NCBI RefSeq assembly: GCF_012913485.1
Contig: NZ_CP051774.1
Location: 4,216,001 to 4,280,000, forward strand
DNA: 64,000 nt
DNA from: Luteolibacter luteus
GTDB taxonomy: Bacteria > Verrucomicrobiota > Verrucomicrobiia > Verrucomicrobiales > Akkermansiaceae
Direction of reading: 5' to 3'
The position numbers and the translations under genes were made by a program. The notes under the pieces are model-generated. The model worked only from the letters and a program-made list of their open reading frames with translations. It searched no databases and was not told the DNA's origin. Of this stretch, positions 16,334-23,799 are shown piece after piece (position 1 is the stretch's first letter; each line of letters begins with the position of its first letter).

Positions 16334-18427
16334 CTACTTCGGCACGTGGGGCTCGAAGGTCATGGCGCGCTCGTGCTCGCGGGCCTTGGCGGTGCGCCGG
16401 GCTTCCTTGAAGAAGTGTTCCTGGGCGCGGAACTTCTTTTCGCCCGCGGCGGCCTTCAGGCGCTCGGAGGAGCCATCGGGCAGGATCTTGGAGGCTTGGG
16501 TGTTGTCTTGGAAAAAGGCCTCGAGGATGCGAAGCAGGCGGCGACGGGCGCGGCTGTCTTCGATCGGGATCATGAGCTCGACGCGGCGGTCAAGGTTGCG
16601 TCCCATCCAGTCGGCGGAGGCGATGAAGATATCCGGGTCGCCGCCCTGATGGAAATAGAAGATCCGCGCGTGTTCCAGGAAGCGGTCAATCACCGAGACG
16701 ACGCGGATGTGCTTCGAGTGTCTGGCGTCGCCGGTCTTCAGGCAGCAGATGCCGCGGACATTGAGGTTGATTTCCACACCGGCCTTCGAGGCTTGATAGA
16801 GAGCGGCGATGATCTCCGGATCCTGCAGGGAGTTCACCTTGGCGAGGATGCGTGCGGGCTCGCCTTGGCGGGCGCGCTCGGCTTCCGAAGCGATGAGCTC
16901 AAGAAGGCGCGGCTTCATCGCGGTAGGCGCGGGGACGAGCCGCTGGAAGCGGAGGAGCTTCGAGCGACCGGTGACCGCATTGAAGAAGAGGGATGCATCC
17001 GAGCCGTATTCGGGGCGGCAGGTCAGGAGGGAGATGTCGGTGTAGAGCTTCGCGGTGCTCTCGTTGTAGTTGCCCGTGCCGAGGTGGACGTAGCGGCGCA
17101 GGCGGCCGTCCTCGCGTCGGACGACAAGGCAGATCTTCGCGTGGGTCTTGAGGCCCTTCACGCCGTAAACGATCTGGGCGCCGGCGCGCTGGAGTTCTTC
17201 CGCGCGGAGCAGGTTACGGGCCTCGTCGAAGCGGGCCTTGAGTTCGACCAGCACGGTCACGGTTTTGCCGTTTTCCGCGGCGCGGATCAGGGCATCGATG
17301 ATCCGGGATTGGCGTGCGGTGCGGTAGAGCACCTGCTTGATCGAGACGACCTGTGGATCGTCAGCAGCCTCTTCGATCAGGCGCATCACCGGCTCGAAAC
17401 TTTCGTAAGGCTGATGCAGTAGCACATCGCGACGGCTGATTGCTTCGAAGATCGAATCTCCCGGTGCAAGCTCCGGAGAAGGCTGAGAGGGCCAATCCTC
17501 ATCGCGCAGCTGGTCGAAGCCGGGAAGGAAGGCGAGATCCATGAAGCCGGCCAAAGCCAGAGGACCGGCGAAGCGATAGGTCTCGTTGCTGGTGGCACCG
17601 CAGACTTCTTGGATCACCTTTGCGAGATCGCGGGGCAGGCTGGAGGGGAGCTCCAAGCGAACGGTGCCGGAAAGCTTGCGGGCCGCGAGGACTTCTTCCA
17701 TCTCGCCGGCAAGGTCGCTGGCATCGTCTTCCTGCACGGCGATATCGCCGTTTCGCGTCACGCGGAAACAGGTGGTGGCCTCGACATCTTCGCCTGGGAA
17801 GAGCTCTTCGGCATGAAGTGCCACGACGTCCTCCACGAGGACGAAGGCCACGCCGTCCCCGACTTCGCTGACCGGGATGCGCCGGGCCACGCCGTCCGGG
17901 ATCGGGATTAGCACGTGGCGGATCGCTCCGGTTTCCGTATCCTTCACCCGGCAGGTGACGATCAATTGTAGCGCAGGAACCAGCGGCGGTTCTTCACCCG
18001 CGACGACTGCCAGGGGTGTGAGCAGCGGTGAGATCTGGTCGTGGAATGCCGCAGCCACCTGGTCATACTGCGTCGGGGTCAGGCCCTTGGTGGAAAGCAG
18101 CCGGATCCCCGCACTCCGCAGGCCCTTGGTGAGATCCTCGGCGAAGAGATGATACTGATCCTCCACCATTTTTTGCACCCGGCGGCGGATGGCGGTCAGT
18201 TGCTGGGTGGGCGTCATGCCCGACGGGTCCGGATTTTTCCGGCCGCTGCGCTGGAGGAGCATCAGGCTTCCCACACGGACTTGGAAAAACTCATCGAGAT
18301 TCGAGGCCGTGATTGCCAGGAACTTCACACGCTCCAAGAGCGGCAAATCGCTTCGCAGGGCTTCGTTCAATACCCGCTGGTTGAATTCCAGCCAGGAGAG
18401 CTCGCGGTTGATGAAGGGAAGCGACAT
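16334..18427 (-). CDS. ppk1: Polyphosphate kinase 1
   Basis: Reversibly transfers the terminal phosphate of ATP onto polyphosphate. The protein has 697 residues, close to the 688 of the E. coli enzyme. The N-terminus FINRELSWLEFNQRVLNEA is typical. The two active-site histidines are visible: His429 in LKTHAKI (the phosphorylated one in relatives) and His448 in RYVHLGTGNYNESTAKLY. The C-terminal PLD-like half includes the KHIRVVSVIDRFLEH region. It lies 38 bases downstream of the Ppx-like gene on the same strand, so both are probably one transcript. ppk2 is divergent upstream. Confidence 0.96.
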   Translation of the reverse strand: MSLPFINRELSWLEFNQRVLNEALRSDLPLLERVKFLAITASNLDEFFQVRVGSLMLLQRSGRKNPDPSGMTPTQQLTAIRRRVQKMVEDQYHLFAEDLTKGLRSAGIRLLSTKGLTPTQYDQVAAAFHDQISPLLTPLAVVAGEEPPLVPALQLIVTCRVKDTETGAIRHVLIPIPDGVARRIPVSEVGDGVAFVLVEDVVALHAEELFPGEDVEATTCFRVTRNGDIAVQEDDASDLAGEMEEVLAARKLSGTVRLELPSSLPRDLAKVIQEVCGATSNETYRFAGPLALAGFMDLAFLPGFDQLRDEDWPSQPSPELAPGDSIFEAISRRDVLLHQPYESFEPVMRLIEEAADDPQVVSIKQVLYRTARQSRIIDALIRAAENGKTVTVLVELKARFDEARNLLRAEELQRAGAQIVYGVKGLKTHAKICLVVRREDGRLRRYVHLGTGNYNESTAKLYTDISLLTCRPEYGSDASLFFNAVTGRSKLLRFQRLVPAPTAMKPRLLELIASEAERARQGEPARILAKVNSLQDPEIIAALYQASKAGVEINLNVRGICCLKTGDARHSKHIRVVSVIDRFLEHARIFYFHQGGDPDIFIASADWMGRNLDRRVELMIPIEDSRARRRLLRILEAFFQDNTQASKILPDGSSERLKAAAGEKKFRAQEHFFKEARRTAKAREHERAMTFEPHVPK

Positions 18428-18465
18428 GGACTAAGGAGTAAGAAAGGTAAAGATGCGGTGGTGAC

Positions 18466-20013
18466 TCAGCCCGCGTCGTCGATCACGACTTCGAGGCCGA
18501 AGACCTGCTCGAAAAGATCGGCCTTCGAGGCCATCGCCAGCCGTTCCACGGCGGCGTCCGTGACACCGGGGAGGACGAGGCGCAACCGCCGCTCGTCGCG
18601 GCGGATCAGGATTTCGTGGACGCGCTGGTCGTGAGTGCGCTCAAGCGCATCGGCCACGCGGAGAAGAGCGGAGAGCTTTGCCACGCGGATGCGGTCGACG
18701 GTGTCGAGATCACGGTAGTTCGGGTGATCGATGCGCGGTCCCGAGTGGCGATGATAGCGCGCAACCATGGCGATCATCGTGATATCGAGCCGGTCGAGCC
18801 CGAAGATCTCGCTATTCAGGATGATATACTCGGAGTGCTTGTGGTGAGCGCGGGGGCTAACGAAGGTGCCGACCTCGTGAAGGATCGCCGCGACCTGGAG
18901 AAGCATGGCATCGTGTTTGGTCATGCCGTGAAGATCCTGCAGCTCGGTGAAGAGATGATGGCAGATCCGGGCGACATGTTCCCCGTGGCGGGGATCCGAC
19001 TGGTAACGCAGCGCCAGAATCCGCGCGGAACGCAGCACTTCCTGGTCGAGGGTCCCCGCCAAGCTTCCAGAGACGAGGAGGTCCTGTAGGATTCCTTGCT
19101 CGTAATCGCTGATGGGAATGTGAATTTCCTTCAGGTCGAAGGTTTCCGCGATGGCGAGGTTCGTCTCCAGTGCTGGCAGGAGCGCTTCGGAAGTCTGATA
19201 GTCGATTTGGAAGCGGGTGACCAGGTCGAGCTCGCTCATTTGCGAGGCTTCGACCGCGGCTTTCTTCAGTGCCTTGGTGGAGCAGGTGCCGGAGCCCTTC
19301 GAGAGGTCGCGAGCGATCTGTTGGATCTCGTAGCCGATCACCACCAGCGCATCCAGCTTCACATCGTGATAGTCGAAGCGCATCTGGGCGAGATTGCCGG
19401 AGGTGTGCTCGCGGATCACGCGTAGCATGGAGGTGCCTTCGGCGTGGGAGCCTTCCGTGGCCTCGCGGGTCCGGTGGGTTCCCAAGCGGTAGCTCGTATA
19501 GCGGGTGATAGCACCTTCCTGGAAGAGCAGGGCGCGGGTATTTCCCGGGCCGACGTGCACGACCAAGGTGCAGCGCCGCTTCATCGCTGGCGTATCCTTC
19601 AGCCGGCGGCGGGTCTTCAGATAGATGAGGCGGGTCATCTCGCCGTCGTCGATCGGATTGATCGAGAGGCCGCAGGCGATCCGGATGCGGTTGAGGAAAA
19701 TGTCGTGGTTGGTCGCCTCCACCAGGATGTTGGTCGCTACGGCCCGGGTGATGTTTTGTCCGTCCGCGCCGTACTCCGCCAAGGCATTCTGATAGTCTTT
19801 CAGGATGCCCACGATACGTTCCGTGGTCTCCGCGCTGACCACGCCGTGGCGAAAGACATCGCGCGCCAAAGGGGCAGGTTGCTCAAGGAAATCGACGGCG
19901 CGGTAACTGCCATCCGGTTGCTTTTCCGCGATGAGCAGCGAAACCGCGCTGGCCCCGACGTGAATCGCGGTGGCGAGAAGGCCGGTGGCTTCGGCAGGCG
20001 GAGCGGATGACAT
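18466..20013 (-). CDS. Ppx/GppA-like protein with C-terminal HD-type domain
   Basis: Homologue of exopolyphosphatase/guanosine pentaphosphatase, 515 residues from the ATG at 20013. A longer frame to 20118 has no supporting start context. An actin-like N-terminal half is followed by the helical Ppx C-terminal domain (ILHEVGTFVSPRAHHKHSEY, VARYHRHSG). The phosphate-binding loops deviate from the family: AIDxGSNS is AIHVGASA (16-23) and DIGGGST is VHVGPGNT (152-159). Glu125 (DDGEMTRLIYL) is kept. Genomic pairing with ppk1 and ppk2 supports a polyphosphate role, but it could act as a sensor and not a hydrolase. Confidence 0.8.
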   Translation of the reverse strand: MSSAPPAEATGLLATAIHVGASAVSLLIAEKQPDGSYRAVDFLEQPAPLARDVFRHGVVSAETTERIVGILKDYQNALAEYGADGQNITRAVATNILVEATNHDIFLNRIRIACGLSINPIDDGEMTRLIYLKTRRRLKDTPAMKRRCTLVVHVGPGNTRALLFQEGAITRYTSYRLGTHRTREATEGSHAEGTSMLRVIREHTSGNLAQMRFDYHDVKLDALVVIGYEIQQIARDLSKGSGTCSTKALKKAAVEASQMSELDLVTRFQIDYQTSEALLPALETNLAIAETFDLKEIHIPISDYEQGILQDLLVSGSLAGTLDQEVLRSARILALRYQSDPRHGEHVARICHHLFTELQDLHGMTKHDAMLLQVAAILHEVGTFVSPRAHHKHSEYIILNSEIFGLDRLDITMIAMVARYHRHSGPRIDHPNYRDLDTVDRIRVAKLSALLRVADALERTHDQRVHEILIRRDERRLRLVLPGVTDAAVERLAMASKADLFEQVFGLEVVIDDAG

Positions 20014-20046
20014 TGCCTGAAGACAGCGCGGGAGGGCACTGCTTTC

Positions 20047-20065
20047 AATGACGAATGTGTGACGG
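20047..20065 (-). promoter_or_regulatory. Pho-box-like direct repeat between ppx-ppk1 and ppk2
   Basis: On the minus strand two GTCA half-sites lie exactly 11 bases apart in CCGTCACACATTCGTCATT, resembling the PhoB box (two CTGTCA-type repeats, 11-base period) at about 12 of 18 positions. It lies 34 bases upstream of the Ppx-like start in the 113-base gap shared with ppk2. The match is partial, and no phoB gene is in the window. Confidence 0.3.
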
Positions 20066-20126
20066 ACCCGCGCGAGCCGGACTCCATGCTTGCAAGCGTG
20101 CCCGACCGAGGGAACCATAGCTTCCG

Positions 20127-20951
20127 ATGAAAATCGGTGAGGCCATCAAGAAATACCGGGTGAGGCCGGGGGAAAAGGTGGACTTCCGCACCATCGACGC
20201 CAGCGACTGCTCGCTGTTCGCGAATGGCGGGAAAGTGGAGTCCCAAGCGGTTTTCGATGAGCTCCGGGACGAGTTGCAGGCGCTCCAAAAAGTTCTCTAC
20301 GCCCAGAACAAGCACCGCATCCTGATCGTCCTTCAGGCGATGGATACCGGGGGCAAAGACGGCTGCGTGAAGCATGTGTTTTCCCGTGTGGATCCGCAGG
20401 GGGTCAGCGTGAAAGCCTTCAAAAAGCCGACGGAGGAGGAACTGGGGCACGATTTTCTCTGGCGAGTGCATCCCCACGTGCCGGGAAACGGCCAGATCGT
20501 GATTTTCAATCGCAGTCACTACGAGGACATCCTTGCAGTCCGGGTGAAGAAGCTTTTCGGGGACGAAGTATGGAAGCGCCGCTACCGCCACGTGGTCGAA
20601 TTCGAGCGCATGCTGGCGGAGGAGGGGACGACCATCATCAAGATGTACCTCCACATCTCCAAGGATGAGCAGAAGCGCCGTCTGGAGTCCCGTCTGGCCA
20701 ACCCGGCGAAGCACTGGAAATTCAACCCGGATGATCTTTCCGACCGCGCCCGCTGGGATGACTTTCAGAGGGCCTATGAGGACCTGATCGAGAAAACGAG
20801 CACGGACCAAGCTCCTTGGTTCATCGTCCCGGGTGACCGGAAGTGGTACCGGAATCTCGTCGTCGCCCGCATCATGGTGGATACCTTGCGGAGCCTGAAG
20901 ATGGATTTTCCCAAGCCTGCTTGGGATGCCTCCGGTGTGAAAATCGTTTGA
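20127..20951 (+). CDS. ppk2: Polyphosphate kinase 2 family protein (class III-like)
   Basis: Uses polyphosphate to phosphorylate nucleotides, 274 residues. The Walker A loop is at 72-79 (MDTGGKDG) and the lid/Walker B region at 124-135 (IVIFNRSHYEDIL). The sequence around RVDPQGVSVKAFKKPTEEEL and HDFLWRVH resembles class III enzymes, which can act on both NMP and NDP. It is divergent from ppx-ppk1 across 113 bases, so synthesis (PPK1), nucleotide charging (PPK2) and a Ppx homologue form one locus. The class is by motif resemblance only. The family itself is secure. Confidence 0.92.
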   Translation: MKIGEAIKKYRVRPGEKVDFRTIDASDCSLFANGGKVESQAVFDELRDELQALQKVLYAQNKHRILIVLQAMDTGGKDGCVKHVFSRVDPQGVSVKAFKKPTEEELGHDFLWRVHPHVPGNGQIVIFNRSHYEDILAVRVKKLFGDEVWKRRYRHVVEFERMLAEEGTTIIKMYLHISKDEQKRRLESRLANPAKHWKFNPDDLSDRARWDDFQRAYEDLIEKTSTDQAPWFIVPGDRKWYRNLVVARIMVDTLRSLKMDFPKPAWDASGVKIV

Positions 20952-20957
20952 GCCGTG

Positions 20958-21374
20958 ATGAAGGGTGTGGCGTATGTGTTAGGCGTGGCCCTTTGTGGAG
21001 GGCTTACAGGTTGCGGCTTGTTCAAGAAGGAGCCTGAGGAGCAGCTGGATCCTTACCGGTCAATCGCTTCGGAGCAGATCAACGCGGTTCTCTACACCAA
21101 CAAGTCTCCGGAGAAGATCCTGAAGAAGCTTGCCGAGATGGGCGTGGTCAAAGGTCGACTCTTCGGGGAATTCAAGTCCACTACGAAGATCGACGATTGG
21201 TTCGCCGACGATCGCGACGACGGCACCGTGCGCTACACCTCGCTCACCTGCGGGCTTTCGCCGGTGGTGGATGACGCGGGGATCATGACCGCCTTCTACC
21301 GGAACCGGAAATTCTACGAGGAGAAGCCCTATCCCGAGATTCCGCTTTCGCCGGAGCTGCAGGGGAAGGAGTAG
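20958..21374 (+). CDS. Small putative lipoprotein of unknown function
   Basis: A 138-residue protein with a lipoprotein signal: hydrophobic residues 4-16, then the lipobox LTGC with Cys19. The mature part is acidic and short, with RSIASEQINAVLYTNKSPEK and a Tyr/Pro-rich end. No family is recognised. It starts 7 bases after the ppk2 stop (a GTG three bases earlier is an alternative), so it is probably co-transcribed with ppk2. It ends one base before the convergent Fe-S gene. The link to ppk2 is positional only. Confidence 0.7.
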   Translation: MKGVAYVLGVALCGGLTGCGLFKKEPEEQLDPYRSIASEQINAVLYTNKSPEKILKKLAEMGVVKGRLFGEFKSTTKIDDWFADDRDDGTVRYTSLTCGLSPVVDDAGIMTAFYRNRKFYEEKPYPEIPLSPELQGKE

Positions 21375-21375
21375 T

Positions 21376-22029
21376 TCAGCGCTTGGCGTCGTTTTCCGCC
21401 TTTGATGCTTTGCGGGCTTCGGCCACGAAGTGATTGCAAGCCTCCCGGCAGAGCAGGGGAATGGCGGCTTGTCGATCGAATGCACCCACCACACCATCAA
21501 AGCGGCTTGCTTCGCTGTCTTCCAGAGGTGTGTTCGAATCGATCTGCCAGAGAATCTTTTTAACGCAGCAGTTGCTCGGGCCGCAGACTTCACGGACCAG
21601 TTTTTGGGCTCCGGCGTCGCCGAGATTTCGAGCGAAGCGATACATCCCCGTCTGTCGGTTCAGCTTGTCGCGCAGATGCTCGATTTTCAGATGATCGTCC
21701 TTGTCGGCCATCCATAAACCGACCCCCGCAGGATAGAAGAGGTCCAGTGCTTGCTTCAGTTCGTCCGCGGAAGAGAGCCGGAGGATCCAGCCCCGCTTGA
21801 GGGAGAGTTCGCTCTTCGTGAAGCGATAGTGTCCGTCTTCCGCCCAGGTCGAGATGTCCCGCGCTGCGGCGGCACCATTGTGGATCTCTAACGAATGGGG
21901 GTCGGCCGCTTCGTCCTCAATGTGGCACAAGGCATAGGCTGCGCCCGCAAGATCGGGGCGGATGGAAACCTGACCGATGCGGCGGATGCCGGCGGCGATG
22001 GCTTGGGAAAGTCGCTCAGCGAGTTTCAT
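21376..22029 (-). CDS. DR2241-type Fe-S domain protein associated with CbiX
   Basis: A 217-residue protein (ATG at 22029; an alternative ATG at 22044 adds five residues). It resembles the C-terminal part of Deinococcus DR2241-like proteins, where a CbiX chelatase is fused to a stabilising domain and a 4Fe-4S site. Candidate ligands are Cys149, Cys154, Cys155, Cys194 and Cys198 (VREVCGPSNCCVKK and LLCREACNHF). The start lies 14 bases inside the end of the upstream CbiX-like gene in a different frame, so the two are translationally coupled and probably form a complex. Cofactor identity and role are inferred. Confidence 0.65.
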   Translation of the reverse strand: MKLAERLSQAIAAGIRRIGQVSIRPDLAGAAYALCHIEDEAADPHSLEIHNGAAAARDISTWAEDGHYRFTKSELSLKRGWILRLSSADELKQALDLFYPAGVGLWMADKDDHLKIEHLRDKLNRQTGMYRFARNLGDAGAQKLVREVCGPSNCCVKKILWQIDSNTPLEDSEASRFDGVVGAFDRQAAIPLLCREACNHFVAEARKASKAENDAKR

Positions 22030-22837
22030 GAAGTCTGGCGTCAAAGTCGGCGATCTGGTCGAGGATCACATCGGCGATGTGGCGTTCGGTGCCAATGGCA
22101 GAGGAATAGTAGAGCGTCTTGCCGCGAAGATGGTGGGGATTGTGGCGGAAGACCTCGCGCTGGCTGGCGGCTTCGCCGGGCTCTGTTTCGATTCCTAACA
22201 GCACCGGGATGTCCTGGTAGCTGTGAAGGCCGTCGGCAATAAAGAAGGGAACGACGATGACGTTCGGAGTGGTGGCGAGCTTGTCCCACTCCGCGATGAA
22301 GGGTTGTTCCTCCATGAACGCATCCAGCACTTCGGCATAGCCCGCCCCGGAGGCCTTGATGTGCTCGACCTGATCGCGGATCGCCTTGGTTGAATTCTGG
22401 TTTAAGCCGGTGCCGTGGCCCACGATGAAAAGGGTGGTCTCCGCGGGATTCGCGTCCGGAGCGACTTCCTTGGCGCGCTGGAGCAGGAGACCGGTCATGG
22501 AAGAGTGGACGCCGACCGGCAGGGTGTAGTGCCAGGTCTTTCCTGCCCGCCGCGTGGTGGGTCCTTCGAGCTGCAGCTCGCGGGGGATCACGTCCTGTGT
22601 GAAGTAGCCTTCACTGATAAAATCCGGGACCACGTAGATCTCCTCGGCATCGATCATGTAGCCAGCTTCGCGCATGGAAGGTTCTTCCTTCCAGAAGCAG
22701 CAGTGGACCTCGCCGAAAAGACCGCGGTTCCGGATTTCGTCGGCATGCTCGAAGTAGGGCGTGGACGAATCCGGATTTTCGGTCGAGCCGTGGCCCACGA
22801 TGAGGAGGGCGGCGTGCGGCTTGGGCGTGAAAGGCAT
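22016..22837 (-). CDS. CbiX-like sirohydrochlorin chelatase family protein
   Basis: A 273-residue protein with two CbiX/CbiK-type halves: AALLIVGHGSTENPDSSTPY at the N-terminus and TTLFIVGHGTGLNQNSTKA in the middle. Each contains the GHG motif with a candidate metal-binding His. Relatives insert cobalt, iron or nickel into sirohydrochlorin. The start at 22837 was chosen because MPFTPKPHAALLIVGHGS gives a compact N-terminus, whereas the frame upstream runs through the divergent ligase gene. No other cobalamin or siroheme gene is in the window, so the metal and pathway are open. It overlaps the downstream Fe-S partner gene. Confidence 0.75.
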   Translation of the reverse strand: MPFTPKPHAALLIVGHGSTENPDSSTPYFEHADEIRNRGLFGEVHCCFWKEEPSMREAGYMIDAEEIYVVPDFISEGYFTQDVIPRELQLEGPTTRRAGKTWHYTLPVGVHSSMTGLLLQRAKEVAPDANPAETTLFIVGHGTGLNQNSTKAIRDQVEHIKASGAGYAEVLDAFMEEQPFIAEWDKLATTPNVIVVPFFIADGLHSYQDIPVLLGIETEPGEAASQREVFRHNPHHLRGKTLYYSSAIGTERHIADVILDQIADFDARLHETR

Positions 22838-22909
22838 GCCCGAAGGTGCGTGGCGGAGCCGGGGATGCAAGGGTTTGCTTCGCGTCCCGCGCTGTGCCAG
22901 CAATCGCCC

Positions 22910-23554
22910 GTGCTCGCGTTTCTCCGGCTCTGGATCGACCCCGTCGCCCGCGATGGGCCGGAAAACATGGCGGTGGATGAGTGGCTGGCCGAGACTGCGG
23001 ATGTGCCGGTCCTGCGCTCCTACCGGTGGAAGCCGGGGTGGGGGAGCTTCGGTTATTTCGTGAAAGCGGGGGATTTGCCGGACCATGGCCTGAAATGGGT
23101 CAGGCGCTGGACCGGTGGGGGGATCGTCGACCACCGGGAGGACTGGACTTATACGGTTTTTGTCCCGCGGGGGCATTCGCTTGCGGAGGCTCGCGGGGCG
23201 GAGAGCTATCGGGTGATCCATTCCGCCGTCGTGGCCGGGCTGCTGGAGGCGGGGAAGGAAGCTCTGCTGGCCGGTCCTGCGGCTGCCGCGGCGGGCGGGG
23301 AGTGCTTTATCCAAGCGGTGGAGCACGACGTTCTCGACGCTACAGGGCGGAAAATCGCGGGCGCGGGGCAGCGGAGGAGCGTGCGGGGCTTGCTCCATCA
23401 AGGGTCGGTGGCGGTCGAAAGCTCGCTAGAGCGGGCGCTTGCGAGCGCACTGGCGGAGAAGGTGGAAGAAAATCCGTATTTTCCGGATCCCGGGACGCTG
23501 GCAGCGAAGGTGGCGGGGCGCTACGGCATGGAGAATTGGGCGAATCGGCGGTAG
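22910..23554 (+). CDS. Lipoate-protein ligase A family protein
   Basis: A 214-residue protein of the biotin/lipoate ligase fold, using a GTG start at 22910. An ATG at 22865 would add 15 residues and leave only 27 bases to the divergent CbiX-like start. Family motifs are GPENMAVDEWL near the N-terminus, WVRRWTGGGIVDH as the lipoyl-binding loop, and the catalytic-lysine segment GRKIAGAGQRR. It could transfer lipoate or octanoate. Short LplA-like proteins without the C-terminal accessory domain often act as octanoyl transferases. A substrate cannot be assigned. Confidence 0.75.
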   Translation: MLAFLRLWIDPVARDGPENMAVDEWLAETADVPVLRSYRWKPGWGSFGYFVKAGDLPDHGLKWVRRWTGGGIVDHREDWTYTVFVPRGHSLAEARGAESYRVIHSAVVAGLLEAGKEALLAGPAAAAAGGECFIQAVEHDVLDATGRKIAGAGQRRSVRGLLHQGSVAVESSLERALASALAEKVEENPYFPDPGTLAAKVAGRYGMENWANRR

Positions 23555-23629
23555 TTGGTGAAGGAAAGCGGTGCATCGGTGCCTTTCCTCTTGCATGCCG
23601 CGGCTCGCTTGCAGATGGTCCCGCCCGTC

Positions 23630-23706
23630 CGGGGCGTAGCTCAGCCTGGTAGAGCGCCTGCTTTGGGAGCAGGATGTCGTCAGTTCGAATCTGGCCGCCC
23701 CGACCA
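23630..23706 (+). tRNA. tRNA-Pro (anticodon TGG)
   Basis: A 77-base cloverleaf: acceptor CGGGGCG pairs with CGCCCCG, D arm TAGCTCAGCCTGGTAGAGC, anticodon stem CCTGC/GCAGG with loop TTTGGGA, T arm with GTTCGAAT, and an encoded CCA at 23704-23706. It is followed by a bidirectional terminator. Confidence 0.97.
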
Positions 23707-23733
23707 CTTCTTTCCGGTATCTCCGGAAATGGA

Positions 23734-23765
23734 AAAGGCAGGATGGTGAAAATCATCCTGCCTTT
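23734..23765. terminator. Bidirectional terminator between tRNA-Pro and the sulfatase
   Basis: AAAGGCAGGAT and ATCCTGCCTTT form an 11-bp perfect stem, extendable by G-C inside, with A and T runs at the ends. It follows tRNA-Pro on the plus strand and the sulfatase at 23800 on the minus strand, so it can end both transcripts. Confidence 0.85.
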
Positions 23766-23799
23766 CTGTTGGTCACCTGAAGGAGAGGGGCCTCCGTCT

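Noticed and set aside
22415-22864. N-terminal extension of the lipoate ligase-like gene
   Set aside because: It is antisense to the CbiX-like gene and lacks ligase motifs, which begin only at NMAVDEWL.
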